A stretch of DNA of 64,000 nucleotides, from assembly GCF_901000735.1 (NCBI RefSeq), contig NC_081546.1:23721009-23785008 (forward strand). Reading direction: 5' to 3'. Positions 47,901 to 58,860 of this stretch are shown piece after piece. Position 1 is the first letter of the stretch. Each line of letters begins with the position of its first letter. This stretch comes from Corylus avellana (Eukaryota; Streptophyta; Magnoliopsida; Fagales; Betulaceae). The translations under genes and the position numbers were made by a program. The notes under the pieces were generated by a model, which was not told the DNA's origin, did not search any database, and saw only the letters and a program-made list of their open reading frames with translations.

Positions 47901-50900
47901 TTTTCATTTTCGGCACATGTCGAAAAAATCCTGCTGAAAATTATGGTGCAACTTCCATGTTTGGTTCCCCCAGAAGTTCATCAGCCATCGACACCCTTTT
48001 CCACCACATACCCGACATCAAAGACCAAACCAATGTCCCGTATGCAAATGTGGACCCGCTAATACAACACATCCATTATCCTGACATTTTTAGCGGTCAG
48101 CCATCGACACCCTTATCAAAGAGCATCAACATAATCATCTCTTACTGCAGCGAGAGTGTGACATTCTGTAGATTTTATAGATTTAAAATAGAGTTATAAT
48201 GCATCTTTGTATATATTAATGCTTTTATAAGTGATATTAATATTATTTATCTATTAAAAATATCTATGTAGTTATTGGTTTTAATCCATGAGATTATTTA
48301 TTGGAGTGCATATATATATATATACTAGGATTTTAGGTGAGATTTTATTTAAATTAGATAACTGGTAGATCTCCTAGAATATAGGAAGAGATGTTCTTTT
48401 TTTTCCTCAACTCTTGTGGGTATTATCCAAAAAGATTTAACTTCATTTATTCTTTTTATCTTTTTAAAACCAGCAAAGCCAGCAAAACCAGCAAACCATG
48501 GCCACCATTCTTCATTTGTTCCAGGCGTAGGGCCATATGATCAGGTCCTCAAGTATAAGGACACCCATTGGAAGCCCCATTCTTAAAACTATTATTGGAG
48601 TGCATATATATATATATATATGCTAGGATTTTAGGTGAGATTTTATTCAAATTAGATAACTGGTAGATCTCCTAGAATATAGGAAGAGATGTTCATTTTT
48701 TTCCTCAACTCTTGTGGGTATTATCCAAAAAGATTTAACTTCCTTTATTCTTTTTATCTTTTTAAAACCAGCAAAGCCAGCAAAACCAGCAAAGCATGGC
48801 CACCATTCTTCATTTGTTCCAAGCGTAGGGCCATATGATCGGGTCCTCAAGCATAAGGACACCCATTGGAAGCCTCATTCTTAAAACTATTATGTACAGT
48901 GGCATCTGAAAAATTTAAAGGGAAAAGGGGTGAGTTCGCAACTCAGTAAGTAGCCACAACACCAAGATGCCATAAAACATGTTATGCAGATTTTATGTCA
49001 TAATCTCAGTTATGCACAAATAATAAAATAATTGACAATTAATGTAAGAATAGCAGGTAAGTTATGAGATGTGCAAGCACTTCCTTTTATTTTTCTTTTA
49101 AAACTACTGTTTTACCCTTTTGACCCGACACCACAAATTTACCGTGAGCGGCGCACGTTGGCCCCGAAGGACCTATATGCTCATCCTGTCGTCACAGGGG
49201 AGAGCTACTAGGTTGGGAACTTCCCTAGGTGAAGGCCACCTAACCAGTAGCACACACCTTCTCATAACCGTCTTTCGGTGTACTTGCCATGCTACCCTAT
49301 GCGGTACCAATCGTCACTAAAATCGTGTATCGGGTTAAACATTTATAAGCATGAATGCACATGTAACATTTCATATGATCTGTAAAAGCTCATCTGTAAT
49401 TGTATGTTATACCATGAACTTTGAGAGCTCTTTTCATTCATAATCATTGTCATGCATAACTCATAAAAATAAGATAATTGTAATACATAAAATTCTTAAA
49501 CCATGGCACATGATTGAATAAAACTTTGCATTAAAAATATGAAAGGAAGTGCAATTAAAAATCATGTAAGTGGATTCTTTATAAAATCCCCAAAATGTTT
49601 CCAAATGATTTATAATAAAATTTGTTGATAATAATAATTATATTTCTTATTTGTTGCGAGTCCCTTTAAGTTTACGTTTCCCCTATTCACCTTAATCGGG
49701 GGCGTGACAGAGAGAAACAATATTAGTGTTTTTGGAGCAATTTGCCAAACCTGCTCTTCTTTTTGTCCCAAAATACAGCCAAGTAAGTTCCCGGGAAAGA
49801 CTGGAGGGGTCACAACGGTCCCACTTAAAACCCAGTCTCCTTAGACAACAGTGTTGTCGGTTGACAGAACTTTGCTTCTCGTATTTTGAATAATACCCAT
49901 ACACAGTACCTCTGAACAGCACTCTGTGCTCCATCCATGAACAATACTTCCTCCCATGAACAGTGCTCCGTACTCCGTCCTTGAACAGTACACCCACACT
50001 CTGTCCTTGAACAGTGCCTCATGAACAGTACCACCGTGAACAGTACTCCATGAACAGTGCCTCTCGTCCGAACCTTTCAATCCCAAACTTCAAGGACTGC
50101 ATTTCTTCTTAACGAGTAGAAATCCGTAACCTTGCTCTGATACCAATTGTGAGGAAATTGATAATAAATTTGCAACCAATTTCCCACTAACCCTTTATGC
50201 GAAAAAAAAAGTTTGGAAATAAAACACACGAGAATACACACCAATCACACATGTGCACAAAGAATTTACGTGGTTCGGCCCAAAATCTGGCCTACGTCCA
50301 CCAACAAGAGAGTTTTACTATGAGCAAATTCTTACAACTCACAGTACATGCCCATACCACCCAAATATACTTTGCCCAGAAAAAAACCTCACATACTCCT
50401 CTCAACAAATGATAATTGAGTTAGACAAAAACCACTAACTCTCTCTTGCCCCATCCCTAGCTTCTTTCTCTTCCTCATTTGAGAACAAATGATAATTGTG
50501 CATGCCTTTGGGATGCACAAACACAAAGGCATCATTCCTTTATATAGGAAAACCATTGTGTGTCTAGAAGGTTCCAGAATGTTCCACCAACATCAAGAAA
50601 ACTCTTTCTTCTTAGAAGGTTCCGGAATGTTCCACCAACATCAAGAAGACTCTTTCTTCTTAGAAGGTTCCGGAATGTTCCACCAACATCAAGAAGACTC
50701 TTTCTTCTTAGAAGGTTCCCGGAATGTTCCACACACATCGAGAAGACTCTTTCTTCTTAGAGAAGGAAACCATTGTGGATCTTTGTAGAACACAAGAGAA
50801 AGTTCCGGAAGATTCCGCCTACTAGATTCAAGGCATACCTCAACAACTACAAAGGTTTTGTAAGCATAACCGATTGCAATTTGAATATTCTATAGTGTAT

Positions 50901-51844
50901 AAGTTTACAGGGGTTGGCTGCTCTCAAAATAGTTTTACTTTTGAAGAGTTTTTCAAACGTTTCCATTTCGTCACCAAAATTGTCGTGTTTGTGTTTGATC
51001 TCTTTACTACTTCATTTAATTTTGGTGAGATTGCATGTAGTTGCGATATTTTTGTTGGCTGTAATTATTAGACAAACACCAATTCACCCCATTTAGGTGT
51101 TAGTTGAGAGATTAATACAAACACTTCATGAGGTAATTAAAGTTGCAGTATAATCTACAGTTATAGACAAAACCTGCAGAAGTGGCAACAAATTCCAAAC
51201 ACAGGGTTATAGACATTGCCCCTTCCCTTGCTTTTGCAACGCCGAGCAGAATCTTCAGGCGACAGCTGAAGCTCCAAACCACTTGCTTTCACTCTTCCCC
51301 AGCTACGAGATCTCTCTTCACTCTCCTCTGAAACATCACCCACTTTCCCAACTCAAAACTTCACTTCCTCCGCTACCAAATAAAGCACACGCGAGGCAAA
51401 AGAGGAAAAACAGAAACAAAAACAAAAATCTCAAATAAATTACCCTCTTTTCCTCTCAAGCGGGCAGACCGGCGTCGCGAAATTTGCTTGGGGGTGACGT
51501 CGGCGTCAGCGGCGGTGGCAGTTGTCTGCTTCAAACGATCGGAGCGACGCAAAGGCGTGATCTTGTAGTCTTTTTTATTGTATTCTCTGACGTGGGCCTT
51601 CGCAGGTTTTGCAGATGAAGCAATCGACCGGAGTTCGGAGACTGTTTTTTGCAGTCCCAGTGACGCCAAGCGAGCCTGTTCCCATTTCATTTTCAATGAA
51701 TATATAGCCATTCATCATCAAAGAAAACATCAAAACACAAAATTGATAGAGAAACAGAGACAGAGACAGAGACAGAACCTGGTTTTCTAAGATTCTTGCA
51801 CTTCGGAGGTCTTCGTAGTCACTCTTTGTTCTAAGTCTTCCCAT
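44958..51844 (-). CDS. CDCA7-like zinc-finger protein (zf-4CXXC_R1), 8 exons
   Basis: Exons 51779-51844, 51444-51675, 51174-51327, 46092-46162, 45931-46008, 45479-45566, 45117-45172 and 44958-45037 join in phase to give 274 aa. Residues 1-145 are basic, with two 'RRS.R' patches ('LRRSDRLK', 'SRRRSARLRG') typical of nuclear chromatin proteins. Residues 146-233 form the Cys-rich domain with paired Cys: C146/147/150, C156/161/164, C173, C179/182, C190/193, C213/216, C228 and C233. The conserved phrases are 'GICCHFCRQKTLC', 'CRACLKVRYGE', 'WMCPHCAEETG', 'NPYWICNSSMC' and 'RKRKMPPTG'. The tail ends 'AREMGYKSVAHLLMDEL'. Vertebrate CDCA7 partners the HELLS remodeller to promote DNA methylation; plant homologues are linked to the DDM1 pathway. 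Intron 3 (5 kb) is full of transposons; a MITE lies in intron 6. Confidence 0.9.
45242..45429. mobile_element. Tourist-like MITE in intron 6 of the CDCA7-like gene
   Basis: Termini GAGTCTATTTGAGATTGCGT and the inverse complement of the right end (GAGTCTGTTTGGAATGCGTT) match over about 20 bp. The element is 188 bp. The flanking trinucleotides are CTA and TAA, so the expected 3-bp TAA-type duplication is imperfect. Consistent with PIF/Harbinger-derived MITEs but not proved. Confidence 0.6.
46366..47014. mobile_element. Possible solo LTR in intron 3 of the CDCA7-like gene
   Basis: Starts TGTTAGAATCC and ends GACTAACA, so the short termini are complementary (TGTTAG/CTAACA) as in LTRs. It includes 'aacgtgattcggg', frequent in Copia-type LTRs, and a TATA-like 'tatatataag'. 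The flanking 5-mers ACATC and GGTCG differ, so a target duplication is not supported. Boundaries are uncertain. Confidence 0.4.
47050..47687 (-). repeat. 3' LTR of the retrotransposon
   Basis: 638 bp, with three copies of the 48-bp unit: one perfect heat-shock element (47458-47477) and two degraded ones. The TATA-like TATATAAA is retained near 47431-47440. It faces exon 4 of the CDCA7-like gene about 0.9 kb downstream. Confidence 0.92.
48157..49709 (-). mobile_element. Solo LTR nested in the retrotransposon
   Basis: Starts TGTCACGCCCCC on the minus strand (49709) and ends GAATGTCACA (48157). It is flanked by a perfect 5-bp duplication GAGAG (48152-48156 and 49710-49714). It is 1,553 bp with no internal coding region, so the internal part of the parent element was lost by LTR recombination. 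TGTCACGCCCC is a common start of plant Gypsy LTRs. Confidence 0.88.
48301..48892. repeat. 294-bp tandem duplication inside the solo LTR
   Basis: Units 48301-48594 and 48595 to about 48892 start 'ttggagtgcatatatata' and differ by only a few substitutions, so the duplication is recent. Confidence 0.92.
49890..50080 (-). repeat. Irregular array of ACTGTTCA/TGAACAGT motifs in the retrotransposon leader
   Basis: About nine copies or near-copies of 'tgaacagt(a/g)c' in 190 bp, separated by 'cc(t/a)cc' and 'ctccgtcc' spacers. The motif recurs at irregular 15-30 bp spacing, in one orientation on the element RNA (rGyACTGTTCA). No function is known to me. Confidence 0.75.
50134..50145 (-). other. Primer-binding site (initiator Met tRNA)
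   Basis: TGGTATCAGAGC on the minus strand, two bases inside the 5' LTR. It fixes the orientation of the element. Confidence 0.93.
50537..50549 (-). promoter_or_regulatory. TATA box of the LTR promoter
   Basis: Minus strand reads CCTATATAAAGG about 17 bp after the first heat-shock element, so LTR transcription would start near 50510. The same motif is present in the 3' LTR. Confidence 0.7.
50566..50730 (-). promoter_or_regulatory. Tandem array of four heat-shock elements in the 5' LTR
   Basis: Perfect nGAAnnTTCnnGAAnnTTCn elements lie at 50566-50585, 50614-50633 and 50662-50681 (for example GAAGGTTCCGGAATGTTC). A fourth at 50710-50730 has one extra base between the inner pentamers. Spacing is 48 bp. 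The array sits immediately upstream of the LTR TATA box in the direction of LTR transcription. Such elements bind heat-shock factor trimers; the best-known plant parallel is the heat-activated Copia element ONSEN. Confidence 0.88.
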
Positions 51845-52080
51845 TGTTTTGGTTCAATCGAATGGAAAATGGAGGCGCAGCGCAGGGCCAAGGTTTGGCC
51901 TTTGGGGACTCCGGGTCTTGCACGGAGAAATGACAGTGCTGTCGCTGTAGAAGTTGTTTCTGAATTATCTCAACGGTCAGGTATTGAAGAGAGGGCATTT
52001 TTGAATTTAAAACTTCAACGGTAAACACGCAGAGTCGGCTGTCCCTATGGGAGAAAAAGGAACGACAGCTAAACTTCAAA
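51845..52080 (-). promoter_or_regulatory. Promoter region of the CDCA7-like gene
   Basis: No clear TATA box. Two AACGG cores (51972-51976 and 52017-52021) match the centre of the mitosis-specific activator element bound by MYB3R factors, but the flanks fit only partly. A cell-cycle promoter would suit a CDCA7 homologue; this is a weak inference. Confidence 0.3.
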
Positions 52081-54696
52081 TTTTAACCCACAAATCACAA
52101 TCACTTCAAATTAATTAAAAACTCTCATTCTTTGGTATAAATGAAAAAAATTTATGGATCAAGCAATGATAAGTCGTGGAAAACCTCGATGAGATGTATT
52201 AGGTATGAACCCTTAGTTAAGTATTTATTCAAAAAATAAAAATTAAAAATTAAAGGTTTGTTGAAAGGTTACTATGAGATAAAAATGTGGTATATGGCGT
52301 GATTATTAATTTCATTGTCTTTAAGCATATAGTGTGTGTTTAGTTTAACCGTTTCAAAACGTGCAATTTTTTTTAAAAGAAAAGAAAAATTAGATTTCAT
52401 ACTCAATTAATAAAAATACGATTTTTTAAAACTTAGTTGCAATAGGAAGCTTATATTCCTCTCTGCTCCAATAACCAACCAGCCCAAATGCGCCCCCAAA
52501 GCTCCGATGAACCAATGTCCAAGTAGCCCAAGCACGACTTCAGGGCCACTCAGGAGCCCGTGAGCGCAGACTCTCCAATAAGCATTTAGAATGAAACGCA
52601 AGTTGCTAGTAAAGACTCATAACAAGGATATCCTTTAAAAAATAATAATAATAATAATAATAAAAATAAAAAAAACCACTAAATTAGCGATACTTGACTA
52701 AAATAAATTTATTCAGAGAGATAAATATCGATTTACACCTAAAATATGCACGTTGGATGCATAACAATTATCTTGTTTGATAATTTTGATTTATGATTCT
52801 TATTTGCCAAAATTTGAAGTCCTCTTCATTGAGGCAAAGAAAAGGTTTCTTGAGAAAAACCACCCAACTTTCTCTACATATTGCGCGATAACTCTATACA
52901 CACACAAGAATCACACATAATCTTACATATAAGGAGGAGGTTAGTTTGTTAATTGATCAATTCGGATATGGTCATCAAACCTGATGATGTCGACCAGCTC
53001 CATGATCTAATCAATGGAAGTGTTAAGAGGACTTTAATCCTTAACAGATTCTTAGATGTCTGATATATCTAATTATCTAAAATATTTCTTTACTCTATTA
53101 AAATAATCTTTTAATATTTGTTGATCTCTCTCCCCAAAAAATAAGTAATATCCCTGTTAGGGATTGAGCCGACAACGAGGCTCGACTTTATCGCAATCCT
53201 GCGGAAAGGCTCCCTTTGGAAAACCCAACCATGATCAGAAGAGTCCCTCCATATCGGAATCCGAATAGGCCAGTTGAAGTCGAGGCTGTGTCTACGAAGT
53301 CTTCCCGCAATCTTTTCCACGCCAGACGCACTACGAGACTTATGGCATATGCGCATCTTTGAATAATGAGCGAGAGGAAAATTTAGTTAAGAAACAACCA
53401 TGTTGCATACGTAATAAGCCAGCATACAGGTATGATGAAGGTCACATCAGCACTAAAAAGCAGTAAGTGCACATTATGGACATCGAAGCCGACAGATTAC
53501 CTACTGTGTATTCAATATATGCATTTCACACTCTTCATTAACTCTACGACTGTCATGTCAATCATACGTTTTCCAAGCTCACAACCAACTACGCCGACAA
53601 GCCTGAAGCAACTTGCAATGTATGGACTGCTCAAATTGCAGTACAATTCGAGCACCTCAGTTTTCCCAAAAAATTTGAGGACAACGTTTGGGGATGCCGG
53701 ATAAGGAAACATTAAATAACAACACATGAAAGCCCACATTATAAGGATCTTCCTATCATTAGAGAAATCCATGAGAAAAAAACGAATTAGAATGCAAAGA
53801 ACGACAAGGACAAAGGAGGGGAGTAAAAAAAGGAGGAGAAGTCAAGCATGGGCCCTAAGGACAACGTAGATGTCGGTCACGCTGCCTACCATTCCGATCC
53901 GCATGCTCCTAACTGTCTCTTTGCGAGATTACAATATCCTAAAATTTTATCAATTTCTTTTTCTTTTTTTTTGTCTGAATTATCAGCTACATTATCTATT
54001 TTCCCAACCAATTATATAACACTAGACAATGAGATTACTTATGAGGAGGAAAAAAAGAAGAGAAGAAAATTAGAATTAGAAAAAGGAAGATGATTTATCA
54101 AATATCGAGTCTTTTCTAGACTTTATGATTTTGTTATCAGTATCTTTTGGACTTTGAACTTCTCTGTTTAAAAAGAAGAGAAAGAAAGTTGAAATGGGAG
54201 GAGAGAAATTAAACTCAAAAGAAAGGGAAGAAGTAGCTGATTTGTCGGAGACGAAAAAAAGTTTTGAAGAATGATAACGTGTAGGTGAAAAAAGTATGAG
54301 GCTTCAGATAAGTTTGTCTTATTATGTACTTTTTTTTTCTTTTGTAATGGCCTTGTGCGGTCTCTTGAGATGACTAGGTCACTTGTTTGACTCATTTTCT
54401 ATCATTTGTTTGTATTTTTGCACTATTGTTTTTCGTTTTGGATTTATTGTTAGGAAACCTACCTCATTTTCGTTTTTAGAATTCTCTACTCCTCCTTCCA
54501 TTCGGATAATGAGTAAGAAGGATCCTTCTCTATTACCATTTTCCTTATTCAATTAAAAAAAAAAAAAAAAAAGTGAAAATGTATAACATTTTAATAGACC
54601 TTTCTATACAATTACTTTTAAGGAGCAAAACCACCATATGTTTTTTTTCTTATTATTATTTTTATTTTATTTTTTTGTGGTGGCTAGCTTAGGGAC

Positions 54697-54809
54697 TTTT
54701 TTTTTTTTTTTTTATATGTTCACACAAGGGAAGGGGGAGAGGAATTCGAACTAATGACCTCCGTTTCATTAGGCGTGGTCCACAACCAATTGAGTTATTC
54801 CTTAGAGGA
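54697..54809 (-). mobile_element. Short tRNA-derived SINE
   Basis: Minus strand shows an A-box-like 'TAACTCAATTGGTTG', a B-box-like 'AGTTCGAATTCC' about 30 nt later, a pyrimidine-rich tail region and a poly(A) of about 17 nt. The flanks 'ggctagcttagggac' (54682-54696) and 'ggcagcttaggggc' (54810-54823) look like a slightly mutated target duplication. Confidence 0.7.
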
Positions 54810-55165
54810 GGCAGCTTAGGGGCTTTTGGATTTGGACTTAAAAAAGTTATAAACAATTTTATTTCAAGAATTATGTTGTGAGATGCCATTTTTATATAAT
54901 TTTTTTAGAAAGCCCGATAACCATATGTGTGTCTATATATATATTGAAATTTATTAGGGGAGGGAGGCATAATACTACATTTCAGCATATAATGCAATTT
55001 CACTTGTTGGGTTTCACGTCAACTTCAAGTTGCTTCTTTCAATCATACCTAATACAAGCAGGATTATGACGTTAGAAAGAGAATTCAATATTGGAGGAGG
55101 ATTTAGATATTCCATGTAAAACTTAAGGTATTGTTTGTGATTAGCTTTTTTTTTTTTTTTTTTGG

Positions 55166-55190
55166 GACCATTCATTTAAAATGAATGGTC
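55166..55190. repeat. Perfect palindrome
   Basis: Arms GACCATTCATTT and AAATGAATGGTC with a single A between. It follows a poly(T) run and may be the remnant end of a small inverted-repeat element extending to about 55400. Confidence 0.75.
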
Positions 55191-58100
55191 TATATGGTGC
55201 CGACAATGAAAAATTAAAAGAAAGTGGTTTGTGTGGTTTTGGTGGGATTCAAGCACCCCAAAAGAGAGTGGTTCGGAGGTGGTTTGAACAAAAAATCCAT
55301 TTTAAGGGTATTCAAACTATCTCATTTCGCAAATATGTGGTTCGGGGATCCAAAACCAACCATTTATAAGTGGCCAAACCATTCTCACCAAAAATACCTG
55401 AGCCTTTTTTTTTTTGTTTTGGCATTGTTGACACTGTTTGAACCGTTCAAAAATATTCCGAATATGAATCTCACTCAAGAAGTATCTAAAACTACTAATT
55501 ATTCTTTTAGAGCATCTCATCCGCTCAACAAATGTTTAGCTAAAGAACACGTTTTTTTATTAGAATTACACACTTTTACAAAGCATCTACATTCAACTCA
55601 ACATATAATTATTCATATCCATTATGCCATTTAAAGCATTATTTATTTATTTATTTGTCTATTCGCAAAGCAGATAGAGAATCAAACAAATTTTTTTATT
55701 AGTTTTTTATTTTTTTTTTATGTATTGTTGACTAGAATGCTCAACACCATAGCAACTAGCCAATTTTTTAGCCAAAGAGGCTAACCGAGTGTCGTGTAAG
55801 AAGATATTTTTGTTATTTTATTTTCACAAGGACTAATCAAATGTAAATGCTCTTGACATAGGATTCGAACAAGCATTTGGTGTGCTCCACTCAATGTTGC
55901 CTTCCATTTCATCATCCTACACAAATATGAACAAGTTGAAGAAAAGACAAGGCTCACCTTCATTTGCTAAGGCTGGTCTTGCAATGATATTGATATAGAA
56001 CTACTTTTCACACCAATAAAGTATGTTTAGGATTCACTATTAGTGACGGTAGTTAGTTGTCTCAAAAAAAATCTTTATGAGGTTGAATATATATTAGGAG
56101 GTGGTTTAATTTGTTGAAGTGAAGACTTATTCACACAAGTCTAATTAATATTATTCACTTTAAGGTTATAACTCAATTGGTTTTAAGAGAACACCTACAA
56201 TTTTTATCATCTAGGCTTTCGTAAAACATTATCGGCAAGTAAATATTAACATGATCATGCTCAGGTAAAATAATTACAGTTGAATGTCTCTTTTGATCAT
56301 TTAAAAAATAAAAAATAAATAAAAAATAAAAAAAGAAAAGAAAAGGTATGGTTATGATTCTTGGGTAAAAAATAAAAATAAAAATTAAATAAAAAAGGTA
56401 AGGTTATGATTCTTGGGTAAAAGGAAAGGGGAAAAAAGAAGAAGTGCGATGAATGATGATCATCTATTGGATGCTAGACTGATATAAAGGTATGCTGATT
56501 GCTACATCTATATGGCTAGCTGTCGTGTCCCACCAGTGTCGGAAACAATATACGGCTATATTTCAACGTAACCGTTACTCTAGCAACGTAGTCCATTGCT
56601 TTTGCTTTTCAAGAAGCTTCACCTCTAATCACTATCAATCTAATTATAAAGAATATTCTCTCTTAATCCACCCACTAATTATCACTAATCACTATCAACC
56701 AAAAGTATATTCGTATCTATTCAGATTCCTATCGCACTTAATAGTGCAGTTTTATGCGAGAGTTTATTTGAGTCCAACGTAGTATGATGATTTTATTGAA
56801 TCAATTTGTTATTTTACAATAGAGCAGACCTATTACACAGAATGGTATCTATTCGTCTCAATCAAGGAAGAGAGATTACTCATGATAGATCTCTTGTCTC
56901 CTGGGATACAAGAAGCCGTTTGCCGTTGTTTTCTATTTTTAGAAATTGATTTTAGTAAGAGTTTGCCAAAACCTTCTTTAAGGAATAAACAACATAAAAC
57001 AGTTTTCTATTTTTGTTCTTAAAAATAGTTTTCAAAAACAAAAACTAATTTGCAAACGAGTTGAGCACTGATATTGAGCTCTTCAAATATAAGTTAAATT
57101 TGAAGAGAAAAATTCATTTTTTACTAAAAAAAATAATAATAATAAAAAGCCACTTTTAAAATGAACTAAACATCAAATTTTCTATATCTTTATTTAATTT
57201 TTAGTTAAATATTATTTTTTAATTCTTTCCTTGTTTTTGGAAGATGAGAAGTAATGGATGCCTGTATATGCTTTAAAAACACTAAATAATTTTTATTTTT
57301 TTTTGGCTCTTGATATTTGGAAAGCTCTTCTTATAAAAGTTAAATTTGAATTTTTTATTTTTTATTTTATTTTTTATGAAAAGTTATATTTGAAGAGTTT
57401 AAAAGGAATGGTTTAAGTATCATGCTTATTAGAGTACTCACAATGGCTTAGCCATTTCTTACTTTTATGTAAAATAGATAAGCAAAACACTAAAAAAAAC
57501 CCTCTACACTGGATTATGCATCTCAAATGCAAAATACTTTTTTTTTTTTTTTGGCATTTGTGAACAATTCACCGTTACATATAGTGGCACCATTCATACA
57601 TCTATCTCATTAATATACTATTTCTCTCTTCACATCTTTCTTTTTCCAAAATTTTCTCCAACTATTCTCTTTCCACATCTCTTTTTACCCAACAAGTTGA
57701 AAAATAGGAACTTTAGGAAAAATACAATCGTTATTAAAAAAAAAAAAAAAATCAAACTTAAATGATATAGATAAAAAATAAAAAATAAAAGGTTTTCCTA
57801 CTACTGCTACAGTGAAATTTCATATTTACAAGTTACTGTAGGAACTTGTAAGTAATATTTTATTATATTTTCTCTTTCATTCTATTTCTTTAATCTTTTC
57901 TCTCTTCTTCTTTTTTTATTTCTTTTTATAACGAAGACAATGAAATAATAAAAAACCAATAAAATAATTTTAAAAAATAATATTTAATTAGAATAGACAA
58001 TTAAAGTAAATGTTCTTGTTAGAGCATATAATAAAAAATCAATAGTTAAAATGAAAAAAATTATATTTTGAATAGTAAAATAAATTTTTTTTGCCGAACA

Positions 58101-58514
58101 TGCTTTAATGAGCCAATAGTACACCCATGTTATTCTCAACTGTTAATAATAGTAGACAAGAAAGACATTTGAGTTGGACATTGCATCACGATTTTGAGCC
58201 GTATAGGTGATATTTGTCCCTACCTATTGACAATTATTACCGACAAATCACCTTTTTTTTTAAAAAAAAAAAAACACCTAAAATTAACTTACGATCATTT
58301 TGAAATAACAATGTTACGTATTACATTTTAATTTTATTGAATTGACATCATTCTTTGAATTTTTTTTTTTTTTTTTTAAATATTTTTAGCAATCCAGTAA
58401 AATGAGGATGAGATGATAATTTAATGTGTAACATTACTCGTTTTGAAAAGTTCTCCTCAATTTTATTTTTTTTTAAAGAAAAAAAAATTGTATGAGTAAT
58501 GGTAGCCCTATAAC

Positions 58515-58860
58515 TAAGGTTAACAATTTTTAACACGATATGTGAACTTGATACGTACTCAATACAAAATTAAATGGTTAAGGTTGATGAATCTGACCAT
58601 ATATAGGTTGGGTTAGGGTTGACCTATATAGTTTTATTCTCATGTTTCAACACGACCTGAATCCGACACATGACATAATGGCAAATAATTTTTGACATGA
58701 CTTGCAAACCTGACACGAGCTCAATACTAAATTAGAGAGTTAAAGTTGAGGGGTTTGACCTATTTAATTAAATTAGTTGAGTTAGGATCGACCTATATAG
58801 TTTTATACTCATACTTTGACACAACCCAAACTCAACATGCAAATATGAATTGCCGCTCCT
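58515..58860. repeat. Dispersed repeat, two head-to-tail units
   Basis: Both units contain 'gacctatatagttttat', 'aacctgacacgagctcaata'-like text and 'cgacctgaatccgacac'. The family is also at 1570-1890. Class unknown. Confidence 0.6.

Larger units (their letters stand above)
47050..50845 (-). mobile_element. Complete short LTR retrotransposon (non-autonomous) in CDCA7-like intron 3, same orientation as the gene
   Basis: LTRs at 47050-47687 (3' LTR) and 50148-50845 (5' LTR) are highly similar. The target duplication ACTAC is perfect at 47045-47049 and 50846-50850. Next to the 5' LTR, the minus strand reads TGGTATCAGAGC (50145-50134), the classic initiator-Met tRNA primer-binding site. Before the 3' LTR is a purine tract (TTAAGTGGGAGAT). 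Excluding the nested solo LTR, the interior is only about 0.9 kb and has no gag or pol, so it depends on another element. The leader has an array of short 'ACTGTTCA' motifs. The 3' LTR has lost its terminal T (A at 47050). Confidence 0.93.
50148..50845 (-). repeat. 5' LTR with heat-shock-element array
   Basis: 698 bp, TG...CA when read on the minus strand (TGTTGAGGTATGCC to CCTCACA). It contains four copies of a 48-bp tandem unit, each centred on GAA/TTC pentamers, then a TATA box. It differs in length from the other LTR mainly because of one additional 48-bp unit. Confidence 0.92.

Noticed and set aside
49120..49320. 66-aa ORF with Cys and Arg residues
   Set aside because: Lies wholly inside the solo LTR, whose function is regulatory; no domain.
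51972..52021. Mitosis-specific activator elements as proven cell-cycle control
   Set aside because: Only the AACGG cores match and the flanks deviate. Recorded as a weak promoter note.
53432..53772. Overlapping ORFs on both strands in a less AT-rich patch
   Set aside because: Neither translation shows a known domain or a plausible splice structure.
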